From NCBI GenBank assembly GCA_023429995.1, contig JAEZCE010000092.1, positions 1 to 43,289 of the forward strand: a DNA stretch of 43,289 bases, given 5' to 3'. Each line of letters opens with the position of its first letter. Position 1 is the first letter of the stretch. This DNA comes from Bacillota bacterium. Lineage in GTDB: Bacteria > Bacillota > UBA4882 > UBA8346. Made by a program: the position numbers and the translations under genes. Positions 1 to 7,312 of the stretch are shown one piece after another. Below the pieces are notes generated by a model, which worked only from the letters and a program-made list of their open reading frames with translations, searched no databases and was not told where the DNA came from.

Positions 1-155
1 CAAGTTGCCTATTTCACCTAACCCCTCAATCCCCTTCCCTCCTTCAAAAAGCTATCATCTGGGACAGGGAAGGGGAGCCTTTGAGAGTGATAATAAGCCT
101 GCATCGGAAATATGTAGTTTTACAAAACATTCCCAAAATAAAGAAATTTGATTAC
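1..155. repeat. Dispersed intergenic repeat, copy 1 (cut by window edge)
   Basis: The first about 141 bases match 23724-23864 almost base for base, starting with CAAGTTGCCTATTTCACC; weaker similarity continues to about 155. The copy at 23.7 kb has an inverted right end, but I see no such right end here, so this is a left-half fragment or a differently ended copy. No reading frame is conserved between the copies, so it is a non-coding element. The left boundary is unknown because the match begins at base 1. Confidence 0.8.
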
Positions 156-761
156 CAGGTTTAAATCCTGTAAATCCTGTAAATCCCGTTAATCCTGTCT
201 CCGTTACCTTTTTTTAGACCCGACTTTTTTAATATATAAACTCTTTTTCAAAATCATTTTGAGCCGACGAAACATCTGGTAGACAATTTATAATCATGAG
301 GGGTAGGAGGGGCATGAGGGTGTCAAAAATAAAAGTCGGTTTTATAATCTCCCGGAGTTCTGCGGAGATAAAGCTGCGTGTATAAAAACACGACACCGAG
401 GCCTGGAAGGCCTTTAGAACGTTTTTTTATATACCTAGCCCCATCGTTCACGTTGGGGCGGAGATGAAATTTTCCCACTTTTTACAACACAGCTTGATAA
501 CATTGAGTCGCGCTCATCGCGCCGTCCATTTTTCCCCTCCATCGACATCCCGGCCTTCGGTTCCGATCAACCCCAGTTGTTTTTTCAAAGAAGGCGGCGA
601 TTATGGTCCACTGATAAAAAATCAAATCATTGGAATGAAAGACCTTCCCCCCGGCTAGCCAACTCTTGAAACCAAGACGGCATTCGGGGTTGTGGGGCGG
701 TGGGGCAAATGGGGGTTGTATAAAATATATCCATGTTTCTTTCATGAGCCAGCCTCCACAC
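156..761. other. Gene-poor stretch with short repeats
   Basis: I find no convincing gene here. Bases 161-216 contain short direct repeats of AAATCCTGT followed by a 24-base string (191-214) that recurs at 24259-24282. A GC-rich inverted repeat (GCCCCA...TGGGGC) lies near 438-459. The open frames here have no good ribosome binding site and no family resemblance. It lies downstream of the minus-strand acyltransferase gene. Confidence 0.5.
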
Positions 762-1904
762 TTAAAACCGGATAAAGATTTTCTTCCGATACATCCAGTA
801 TAAAAGCACCCATCCGATAAAAAAGGCGGCCAGCGAAGAGAATAATCCTCCCCATTGCCCAAGCGCCCGGGAATTCCAGCCGAAAAACCTCCCGAAAATC
901 TTATTCCAGGGGACTGCATTCACCGCCAGGTAAATAAAAATCGAATTCAGCCCAATCACGGTAAATGGAAAGGCCCACTTTTGAAAGCCCCTCACATCAA
1001 TCAGCCAGTAAAACAAGGCCAGGATCATGGTGCTCAACCCGCCGGTCACCAAAGTAAACGAACTGGTCCAAATCAGCTTACTGATGGGCAGGACCAATCC
1101 CCACAATAAGCCGGCTCCCAGCATCAATAGGCCGGTTAACCCTAAAAAAAAAGCCTTGAAAGACGCGCCCTGCGACGAAAAACCCATTTTCCCCCAGTCT
1201 TTTTTCAGCCAAAATCCGGCAAATACGCCTATCTGGCAACTGACAAGGGCCGGAAAGGCGCTTAATAAGCCCTCCACATCCCAGGTGCCGTAATATTTCC
1301 TTCCCGGTAAAAAAAGTTTATCAAAATAATTGGCGAAATTAGCTTCCGGTGGATACCATACCCCAGCCCCATATCCGGGCACATCCCCGAACTTTAAGAG
1401 CAACCAATAGCCCAAAAGAATAGTCACCGCAATCAAAACCTGATGGCGTTTACTCGCAAAAAGAGTTAAAATAGCCGCCCCGCAATAGCACAGAGCAATT
1501 CGCTGCAATATCCCCATCAAACGGAGGTTGGTCAACCAACCCTGCAAACTCAGACCGGAATTGCTTAAATACAACCCGCATAAAAAAAGCAAAAAAGTCC
1601 GCCGCAAAATGCGCAGTAAGATTTGAGCGCGCCCCTCGCCCCACTTCCTATGATTCTCAATGGAGTAAGCGATGGAAACTCCGGTCACAAAAATAAACAT
1701 CGGATAAATTAAATCATAAAAGGTAAACCCGATCCATTTCGTGTGATTCAATTGGGCCGCCATGATCCGGCTCAAGGGAAAATTGAGGCGGGCCAGGGCA
1801 TCGGCGATTTTCTCCCCTCCGATGATCCAAAACATATTCAAGCCGCGCAACGCGTCTAAAGAGGCTAAACGCTTTCCGGTAAATTTGATTTGCTGGTTTT
1901 TCAT
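762..1904 (-). CDS. HGSNAT/NagX-like acyltransferase membrane protein (DUF5009 type)
   Basis: A 380-residue multi-pass membrane protein resembling heparan-alpha-glucosaminide N-acetyltransferase homologues (NagX, DUF5009). The diagnostic N-terminal motif RLASLDALRGL is at about residues 18-28. The motif NHTKWIGFTFYDLIYPMF at about 53-70 contains the histidine (H54) that in HGSNAT carries the acetyl group. About ten hydrophobic segments follow. In bacteria such proteins are thought to acetylate amino sugars or cell-wall/glycan intermediates across the membrane; the substrate here is unknown. Its ATG overlaps a TGA belonging to the upstream gene's second reading frame (ATGA at 1901-1904), implying translational coupling to the CBO0543-like gene. 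Confidence 0.85.
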   Translation of the reverse strand: MKNQQIKFTGKRLASLDALRGLNMFWIIGGEKIADALARLNFPLSRIMAAQLNHTKWIGFTFYDLIYPMFIFVTGVSIAYSIENHRKWGEGRAQILLRILRRTFLLFLCGLYLSNSGLSLQGWLTNLRLMGILQRIALCYCGAAILTLFASKRHQVLIAVTILLGYWLLLKFGDVPGYGAGVWYPPEANFANYFDKLFLPGRKYYGTWDVEGLLSAFPALVSCQIGVFAGFWLKKDWGKMGFSSQGASFKAFFLGLTGLLMLGAGLLWGLVLPISKLIWTSSFTLVTGGLSTMILALFYWLIDVRGFQKWAFPFTVIGLNSIFIYLAVNAVPWNKIFGRFFGWNSRALGQWGGLFSSLAAFFIGWVLLYWMYRKKIFIRF

Positions 1905-2358
1905 CGATTTAAACTACGCAAATAAAGGGCCAACCCAAAATGAATCGCCAAGGAAACCAAAAAGGTTCCGGCATAATTCCAATGATGATAAACCAACATC
2001 CGGTTCCAAATCTGAACAAAATGGACGCCACAGCCAGCGCAGGGAGAAAAAAAATCATCAGCAACCGGAGAGAAGAATTTTGATACCGGATAAAAAAATG
2101 AGCAAAAAAGATCTCCGCCGGGGTCCAGGCGGCTGAAAGAATTATGGGAATCCGCCCCAGATAGAAAAAATCCACTTTACGGAAAACCCACAAACCCAAC
2201 CAGTTTTGCATCACCAAAAGCAAAATAATCGCGACTCCCAGCCCGCTTATCAATCCGAACAGGCTCCATCTTTTGACTTCCCGCCAAGGAACAGTGAGCA
2301 GCATCAATATGAATGCTCCGCTGAAAGTAATTAGCCCCATGAAATGTTCGAAATGCAC
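1901..2358 (-). pseudogene. CBO0543-like small membrane protein, frameshifted
   Basis: A small multi-pass membrane protein. GTG start at 2358, preceded by GGGAGG with 7-base spacing. The uninterrupted frame ends at 1909 after 149 residues, but its last about 40 residues look unnatural. In the alternative frame the same DNA reads ...HFVQIWNRMLVYHHWNYAGT... and ends SLNR at a TGA (1901-1903). That frame resembles the conserved C-terminus of CBO0543-type proteins of Bacillota and gives a perfect ATGA overlap with the next gene. One missing base between about 2026 and 2054, perhaps in the run of eight A at 2047-2054 or in the GGACG tract near 2033, explains this. It could be a real mutation, an assembly error or, less likely, a programmed shift. 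Confidence 0.65.
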
Positions 2359-2393
2359 TCCGGTACCTCCCTATCGGTAATCGTTCTGGATCA

Positions 2394-2422
2394 TTGATTA
2401 ATTCTCAAATTTAGGTTATAAT
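2394..2422 (+). promoter_or_regulatory. Sigma-A-like promoter for the 2460 gene
   Basis: TTGATT (2394-2399), a 17-base spacer and a perfect TATAAT (2417-2422) lie just upstream of the AAGGAGGG ribosome binding site at about 2445-2452. Spacing and direction fit the gene starting at 2460. Confidence 0.7.
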
Positions 2423-2459
2423 GATGAGTCCAATAAACAAATGTAAGGAGGGATCATCA

Positions 2460-2849
2460 TTGCAAACTTTATTCAAAAACAGATTGGTTTTCTTGATGCT
2501 GATTGTGGTAACCGTGCTTTGTATGATCCTGTCGACTTACAATTTATCTTTGGCCGTTAAAGAACAGCTCAGCCCGATTTCATCCAATATATGGACTCTA
2601 TCGGTGAAAGACATTTCAAACTCGGTGATTTCCCTAAACAAAAATCATCCGGTGTTCACGACGTTTTTCCAATGGATACGGCTCCTATTTTCTAAATTAA
2701 GCCTGTTTTCCCATTTGGACGTAAGGCCGGATGTGTTGTTACGGTATGTCTCCACCATTCATTTTCAGATTACGCTTCTATTTTTTACGATTTTTTATCA
2801 ACTGGCCCGGACCAGCTCGGAAAATTCAGCTCCCTATATTTTGGATTGA
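2460..2849 (+). CDS. Small membrane protein of unknown function
   Basis: The start is TTG at 2460, chosen because AAGGAGGG sits 7 bases upstream; an in-frame ATG at 2421 lies inside the promoter and has no ribosome binding site. The product is about 129 residues with one hydrophobic helix near the N-terminus (NRLVFLMLIVVTVLCMIL) and another near the C-terminus (FQITLLFFTIFYQL), flanking a polar, Ser/Asn-rich middle. No family is recognised. The last codons and the TGA lie inside the first unit of a 31-bp tandem repeat. The next small gene follows about 100 bp downstream and the pair probably shares one transcript ending at the terminator near 3.1 kb. Confidence 0.65.
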   Translation: MQTLFKNRLVFLMLIVVTVLCMILSTYNLSLAVKEQLSPISSNIWTLSVKDISNSVISLNKNHPVFTTFFQWIRLLFSKLSLFSHLDVRPDVLLRYVSTIHFQITLLFFTIFYQLARTSSENSAPYILD

Positions 2850-2933
2850 CGTCTACGCAGTTCATTCAAATTTGGATTGACATCTACGCAGTCCATTCAA
2901 ATTTGGATTGACATCTACGCAGTCCATTCAAAT
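2841..2933. repeat. Three tandem copies of a 31-bp unit
   Basis: Units at 2841-2871, 2872-2902 and 2903-2933 begin TTGGATTGAC and end CCATTCAAAT. The second and third are identical; the first differs at two positions. The first contains the TGA stop of the upstream gene and the last ends just before the ribosome binding site of the next gene. It looks like a recent slippage or duplication of the intergenic junction. Confidence 0.9.
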
Positions 2934-2948
2934 ATAGGAGGGTTCATC

Positions 2949-3077
2949 ATGTTATATATCGCAGGTCTCATGGTATTGCTATGCCTTGGCTTTGTGGGCT
3001 ATATCATTTATTGTTCAGTCTCATTAAGTAAAATGGAAAAGGCTGAGGCCGAAAAAAAAGCTAAAAAGTCGAATTAA
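2949..3077 (+). CDS. Single-pass small membrane protein (42 aa)
   Basis: ATG at 2949 follows AGGAGGG with a 6-base gap, so the longer frame opening at 2877 inside the tandem repeat is not the start. The 42 residues are one strong transmembrane helix (MLYIAGLMVLLCLGFVGYII) followed by a charged Lys/Glu/Ala tail ending KKAKKSN. No family is recognised. A rho-independent terminator follows directly. It probably forms an operon with the small membrane gene at 2460. Confidence 0.65.
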   Translation: MLYIAGLMVLLCLGFVGYIIYCSVSLSKMEKAEAEKKAKKSN

Positions 3078-3085
3078 TGGAATCA

Positions 3086-3119
3086 AAACCCCATTACCCA
3101 ACCAGGTAGTGGGGTTTTT
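3086..3119 (+). terminator. Rho-independent terminator
   Basis: AAACCCCATTACC (3086-3098) pairs with GGTAGTGGGGTTT (3105-3117) with one G-T pair, closing a 6-base loop and running into a short T tract. It ends the small-gene pair. It could also serve the convergent gene at 3136-3597, because the 5' side has an A-rich flank. Confidence 0.8.
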
Positions 3120-3135
3120 CGCAATTTAACCCACC

Positions 3136-3597
3136 CTACTTCGCTTCGAGTTTTCCATAAAACCATGGCAGGGCGACTCCTAAGACAACCCCATAAATAA
3201 TCGCCGCGACATTGTTGGTAATTACCGTTCCCAGGTCAAACCGGTGTAGATACTGCAATTTAAAAACTTGCGCGAGGGAGAATGCAAAAAACCAAACAAA
3301 AAGCCCGAAAGTGATTCCTTTGAAAAGTATGAATCGGGTCGAAACTTTTTGGATCCAAAAAGCAAATAAAGCGCCTACCAAGGAAGAAAAAAACAACTGC
3401 ACCAAATGGGCAATCATACTCTGCCCAAAAGAAAAAGGGATATTTCCGAAAACCAAAATCGCGGCGAAATCTTCATAGCCAACTTTTCCAAACTGAAAAA
3501 CTCGGGTCAATAAAAAATTGCTAAAGTCCGCAACCATTCCGGCGACAGTTCCCGCCATAAATCCGACGGTATAGTGATCGCTTTTGATACTCGCCAT
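3136..3597 (-). CDS. Four-helix membrane protein, paralogue of the 4189-4635 gene
   Basis: 153 residues with about four hydrophobic segments and no cleavable signal. ATG at 3597 is preceded by GAAGG about 6 bases away. It shares layout and residues with the plus-strand gene at 4189: AG..AG near the N-terminus, a G[YF].DFA...[IL] motif (residues about 40-48), an AHL segment, a [FY]K.[IV].[FY]GL..WF block and a C-terminal I[YI][GS].[VG]LG. The function of this family is not known to me. Having two copies within 1.5 kb suggests local duplication. Confidence 0.65.
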   Translation of the reverse strand: MASIKSDHYTVGFMAGTVAGMVADFSNFLLTRVFQFGKVGYEDFAAILVFGNIPFSFGQSMIAHLVQLFFSSLVGALFAFWIQKVSTRFILFKGITFGLFVWFFAFSLAQVFKLQYLHRFDLGTVITNNVAAIIYGVVLGVALPWFYGKLEAK

Positions 3598-3770
3598 GAA
3601 CTAACCTTCTTTTTCTTTGAAATTCCCGAATCCGCCCAAATTTCCTGTTATTTCCGGGATTCGGATTACCGGGAAAAGCCCGATCCTAAAAAATTCAAAA
3701 TATCTTCCATGAATCCATCTTCCCTCTTAAGTATTGGCTTTTTCAGGTTATAAAATCCATTCAAGATTCG

Positions 3771-3776
3771 TATAAT
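3771..3776 (+). promoter_or_regulatory. Possible -10 element for the 3816 gene
   Basis: A perfect TATAAT lies about 25 bases upstream of the AGGAAGGA ribosome binding site of the next gene. I see no good -35 element, so only the -10 is called. Confidence 0.4.
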
Positions 3777-3815
3777 GAAACATAACCTTGGATTACCGCT
3801 AGGAAGGAAGTGGCG

Positions 3816-4076
3816 ATGGTGCTTTTAAACGATGGCAAGGAGTCGCTGTTCAAGTTAAATCTTGAGCCTGATTCCATTGAGGGATGGACTGACGGGATTG
3901 CCCTCAAACACCTTGAAACCGATGATAGGGGATTCAAAATGAGCGGCGACTTTCCTATCTTATGGGAGAGTTATGATGATGAGGTCGAAGGCCCGGAACT
4001 TTATGACGACGACCATCAATACAAAGTCGTAAAAGTCGATTATAAAAACACTCTGATTTGGCTGCTTGAAATTTAA
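3816..4076 (+). CDS. Small acidic protein of unknown function
   Basis: ATG at 3816 is 7 bases after AGGAAGGA; a GTG at 3810 in the same frame is too close to the ribosome binding site. The product is 86 residues, soluble and strongly acidic (YDDEVEGPELYDDD), ending in a hydrophobic strand (TLIWLLEI). No family is recognised. A degraded relative lies at 18667-18929 and shares the GFKM core, the acidic stretch, the [VI]VK.DY.N.[LI][IL]W[LI] ending and a Trp upstream of the GFKM core. A second copy in the same window suggests a small lineage-specific family. Confidence 0.65.
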   Translation: MVLLNDGKESLFKLNLEPDSIEGWTDGIALKHLETDDRGFKMSGDFPILWESYDDEVEGPELYDDDHQYKVVKVDYKNTLIWLLEI

Positions 4077-4188
4077 TCTTTGGAGTTTGGCCCATACCCC
4101 GCTTTTAGCGAGGTAATTTTATTTCTTCAGACCATAAATGGTATGAGATGCCAGTTGGGAGGCAAACTATTCAAAAGAGGTGAACGCA

Positions 4189-4635
4189 TTGCAGGATAAA
4201 ATCATGGCTGGATCCTTGGCCGGTTTAATCGGCGCCATTTTACAAGATATATATGGCTTTCTGGTCAAGGTTATTGGTTTAACGGATAGGGGATTTATCG
4301 ACTTCGCCAGGGCGGTGATTCTGTCCAACATTGATGGAGGGGCTCTGGAAACGGTATTGGCATTCATCGCTCATTTAATATGGAATTCAATGCTGGCAAT
4401 ATTATTTACATACTTAATTCCCAACACGTCCGGCAGTTACTATTATTTTAAGGCGGTCTTATACGGTTTGGCGTTATGGTTTATTATTCAAGCGATAGGA
4501 ACCTTATTCCGCCTGCCGATGTTTTATCACATTCCGGCATCTGCCGCCATGCTGACTCTTTTGGGCGCGCTCATTTATAGCCTGGGAATTGCATCCACCT
4601 TCCGGTTTTTAGAAAAAAGCCATCTGGTTACTTAG
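4189..4635 (+). CDS. Four-helix membrane protein, paralogue of the 3136-3597 gene
   Basis: TTG at 4189 is preferred because AAAGAGG ends 8 bases before it; a GTG at 4180 overlaps that ribosome binding site. About 148 residues with four hydrophobic helices. Shared features with the 3136-3597 product include the N-terminal AGS.AG, the motif DRGFIDFARAVILSN, an AHLIWN segment and F.AVLYGLALWFI. Function unknown. It is followed by a 24-bp perfect palindrome in the convergent spacer. Confidence 0.65.
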   Translation: MQDKIMAGSLAGLIGAILQDIYGFLVKVIGLTDRGFIDFARAVILSNIDGGALETVLAFIAHLIWNSMLAILFTYLIPNTSGSYYYFKAVLYGLALWFIIQAIGTLFRLPMFYHIPASAAMLTLLGALIYSLGIASTFRFLEKSHLVT

Positions 4636-4722
4636 ACCAACCGTCATGGGCAGTGTTTGAAAAGTCATCCATGGTTTTTAGATATTCTCCGGCGAAGAAC
4701 CGGTGGAAACATCCTTTTGCCA

Positions 4723-4746
4723 TACCAGCGCGGATCCGCGCTGGTA
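4723..4746. repeat. 24-bp perfect palindrome between convergent genes
   Basis: TACCAGCGCGGATCCGCGCTGGTA is perfectly self-complementary and lies between a plus-strand gene ending at 4635 and a minus-strand gene ending at 4794. The position suits a bidirectional transcript end, but neither side has a proper T run, so a protein-binding site or repeat remnant is equally possible. Confidence 0.6.
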
Positions 4747-4793
4747 GCTTTAAGGGCCTATGAATCAAATTATGCTTGCCTTTAAAAACGTAA

Positions 4794-5510
4794 TTACTCT
4801 TTGGGCGGAGAGGGTTTGGGATGCAGTAGATGGCTGAGTTTGCCTACAATGACTTCCTTTTTTAACAGGCCGATCAGAAATAAAATACAGGCAATTACCG
4901 AAACAATAATCACCGGCAAATAATCTCTTTCCTGAATGTTGGCCCCGATATATGAGGAAGCCAGAATGCCGGGAAATCTGGCCATCATGGAGATTATCAA
5001 AAAAGGCTTCGTTTTGATAGGCGCGATTCCGGCAATATAAACCAAAGTGTCTTTGGGTATTCCCGGGATCAGAAATAAAACGAACATCATCGTTTCCGAT
5101 TTGGGGTTGTTCATCAAAAAAGAGAACCGCTCCAATTCCTTTTGGGGCAAAAAGTCTTTAACGAGGGAAAATCCGAGGAGCCGGGAAATATAAAAAGCAA
5201 TGACGGAGCCCAGAAGAATTCCAACGACAGAATAAACGGTGCCAAAAAAAGTTCCGTATACATAACCGCCTGCTACTTGAACCAGTTCGCCGGGAATCGC
5301 CATAATGACCACTTGCATGATTTGAAAAAAAATAAAGGCGGGGATGCTGATGGGACCATAGGAAGTAAGTAAATCCCTGAAACGATCCGGCCTTTTTAAA
5401 AGATGGGTGATATGAGGGGCGAATTTCACGGTAAGATACGTCATGACCGCTACGAATACAATCAACAATGACACATTAAGTCCAATGACAACCTTTTTTG
5501 GTATCTTCAT
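4794..5510 (-). CDS. TVP38/TMEM64 family membrane protein (VTT domain)
   Basis: 238 residues, six or so hydrophobic segments. The VTT (SNARE-associated/DedA-like) domain spans about residues 50-190, with the characteristic GTFFGTVYSVVGILLGS block, the re-entrant FYISRLLG motif and the conserved GIPKDTLVYIAGIAP motif. DedA/TVP38 proteins are linked to lipid scrambling or transport at the cytoplasmic membrane; the exact substrate here is not predictable. ATG at 5510 is preceded by AGAGGTGG. It stands alone. Confidence 0.88.
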   Translation of the reverse strand: MKIPKKVVIGLNVSLLIVFVAVMTYLTVKFAPHITHLLKRPDRFRDLLTSYGPISIPAFIFFQIMQVVIMAIPGELVQVAGGYVYGTFFGTVYSVVGILLGSVIAFYISRLLGFSLVKDFLPQKELERFSFLMNNPKSETMMFVLFLIPGIPKDTLVYIAGIAPIKTKPFLIISMMARFPGILASSYIGANIQERDYLPVIIVSVIACILFLIGLLKKEVIVGKLSHLLHPKPSPPKE

Positions 5511-5681
5511 TTTCCACCTCTTTTTAGTTTACCCTACCCGGTCCCGAATACTCTCATGATGGAATATCGGCAAAAAATATCCCTTTCACGAGCATAAACG
5601 TAAAATTCCCCCTTCAAGTTGCCGATTATTTATCATTTTTAGGTGGTTTTTCAAATCAAGCAATACCAAAGGTTCTTAAAG

Positions 5682-6659
5682 TTATTCCTTCAAAAAAGGC
5701 ACCGGATCAATCGGTTCACCTTTAAAGCGGACTTCATAGTGAACATGGGGACCCGTGCTCTCACCGGTATTTCCGGAAAGACAAATAACCTGCCCTTTTT
5801 TTACCACCTGCCCCGGATAAACCAGTAACTTGGAATTATGGCCATAACGGGTCTCATAGCCATATTCGTGATTAATGATAATCAAAAGGCCGTAACCTGC
5901 TTGCCAACCGGCGAATTTGACCACGCCGTCCGCGCCGGCCCTGACTTTATTACCATAGTCAACCGCCAAATCCACCCCATCATGCTTGATGTATCTTCGA
6001 TATATCGGATGAAAACGCACCCCGAACGGAGAACAAATTTGCGCTTCAACCGGGCGAATGGACGGCAGGTGGTCCAGGCGGCGCTCAGAGGCTTTTAAAT
6101 CACGAAAAATCAGTTCCTGTTGTTGCTCTTCTTTCCCTAAAATATCATCCAATTGGTCCAGATTATGACCTAATTGTTCCAGCGAGGTTGTTACGGAGGG
6201 AGAGGACGATTTGGATAAAGAGTTCAAAGTGTTTAATTGGTAATTTTGGCGCTTAAAAATGCCCCGACTGGCTATGGGGAAACGATAACCGCCTTTTCGC
6301 CGCAATCGGTTCCAGGTATCAACCATCGCTTCATTTCCTTGGCGGTACCGCAAAAGTCTGTTATCCAATAAATTACTGCGGTTTAAAACATTCCGGACAT
6401 GAGGTTTCTCCGCCTTTAGCTTGGAGATCATCATATCTTGTCCGGCAATTTTTTGACGGAAAGATTGAATTTGCCAGACCTGAGTGCTATAGGTCAAAAA
6501 AACATAGATATTCAAAATGATTACCACTAAACCAACCGCCATCAAGGCGAATGGAATTCGAAAATTGCGGATGCTCTGAGCCCCGGAAGTGGGAATAACA
6601 ATCAAAGTAAAATGTCTTTTTTTGATTTTTTTTAATTTTTTTACCCAGCTTTGCTCCAT
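5682..6659 (-). CDS. Membrane-anchored M23 (LytM-type) peptidase
   Basis: 325 residues. A basic N-terminus (KKLKKIKKRHFTL) is followed by one transmembrane helix (about 36-56), a coiled-coil-like stalk to about 200, and a C-terminal M23 domain (about 205-322). Zinc ligands are visible: H219/H226-x3-D230 (KHDGVD) and H305-x-H307 (GPHVHYEV). It should cleave peptidoglycan cross-links, or bind them, on the outside of the cytoplasmic membrane. ATG follows GAGGTAAAG. It is similar in plan to the second M23 gene at 20448-21623 but differs in the stalk. Confidence 0.9.
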   Translation of the reverse strand: MEQSWVKKLKKIKKRHFTLIVIPTSGAQSIRNFRIPFALMAVGLVVIILNIYVFLTYSTQVWQIQSFRQKIAGQDMMISKLKAEKPHVRNVLNRSNLLDNRLLRYRQGNEAMVDTWNRLRRKGGYRFPIASRGIFKRQNYQLNTLNSLSKSSSPSVTTSLEQLGHNLDQLDDILGKEEQQQELIFRDLKASERRLDHLPSIRPVEAQICSPFGVRFHPIYRRYIKHDGVDLAVDYGNKVRAGADGVVKFAGWQAGYGLLIIINHEYGYETRYGHNSKLLVYPGQVVKKGQVICLSGNTGESTGPHVHYEVRFKGEPIDPVPFLKE

Positions 6660-6768
6660 TTTCTTTACCTCGAAATAAAGGTTTTGACTTCACTCTTCTC
6701 TTTCTCCCCGGGAACGGCAATCGGGCAAAACAAAAAAACATACCGATAGAAAGAAATTGAAAAATTAT

Positions 6769-7101
6769 CTATCCGAGAATGAACGGTTTTAGACAGTCAT
6801 TGGTGAAAGCAAAAATGGAGATTTTCGGCGGAGCCCGGAGTTGAATTCGTAGATGGGGTAGAATAAGAACCCTGGAAATTTCAATTTGAAGGATAGCAAT
6901 CGTAAAAAGAAACAAAAACACCCATTGATATTGCTCGGCACAAGGAAACCCAATCGTCAAAAGCTCGCATAACAAACAGCGCCCGCGTTCTTTTACCAAA
7001 CCATGGATAAAAAAATGGCCGCTTAAAACCAATAAAACGACTATGAAGGTCAATGCTGCGATTTTAACGAGAATTTTTTTCTTCATGTTCCATATTTCCA
7101 C
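6769..7101 (-). CDS. Small membrane protein with Cys pair, unknown function
   Basis: 110 residues with an N-terminal hydrophobic helix (about 12-28), the sequence HFFIHGLVKERGRCLLCELL containing a C-x2-C pair, a second hydrophobic helix (about 60-80) and a tail with LRAPP. Small exported proteins with a His/Cys motif and a terminal RAPP are known in Bacillota, but I cannot assign a family. An internal ATG at 7086 (MKKKILV) is an equally good start. It lies downstream of the yibE/F terminator and so probably has its own promoter. Confidence 0.5.
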   Translation of the reverse strand: MEIWNMKKKILVKIAALTFIVVLLVLSGHFFIHGLVKERGRCLLCELLTIGFPCAEQYQWVFLFLFTIAILQIEISRVLILPHLRIQLRAPPKISIFAFTNDCLKPFILG

Positions 7102-7244
7102 TCATAAAATAAATTACGCCCCAGGTGAGCAGTTTTCCGGAAAATTAAAAATGGTTTCCTAATTTTAATAGTTAGCTTTTTATAAAAAAATACCTTTTTT
7201 TTAGTCGTCTTTAAGGGAATTTTTTCCGGCATTTTTATAACCAT

Positions 7245-7284
7245 TAAAAAAGGGAACGGCTCATCAAGGAAAGCCCCTCCCTTT
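7245..7284 (-). terminator. Rho-independent terminator of the YibE/F gene
   Basis: On the minus strand AAGGGAGGGGCT pairs with AGCCGTTCCCTT (two internal mismatches), followed by a T-rich run. It sits about 30 bases beyond the stop of the YibE/F gene, which also argues against the open frame spanning 7083-7337 being a gene. Confidence 0.7.
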
Positions 7285-7312
7285 TCGATCATCACGCAGA
7301 CTTGATCGATAT

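Noticed and set aside
482..919. 145-codon minus-strand open frame overlapping the acyltransferase end
   Set aside because: Its upper part is a shadow of the acyltransferase in another frame and the rest has no family resemblance or start signal.
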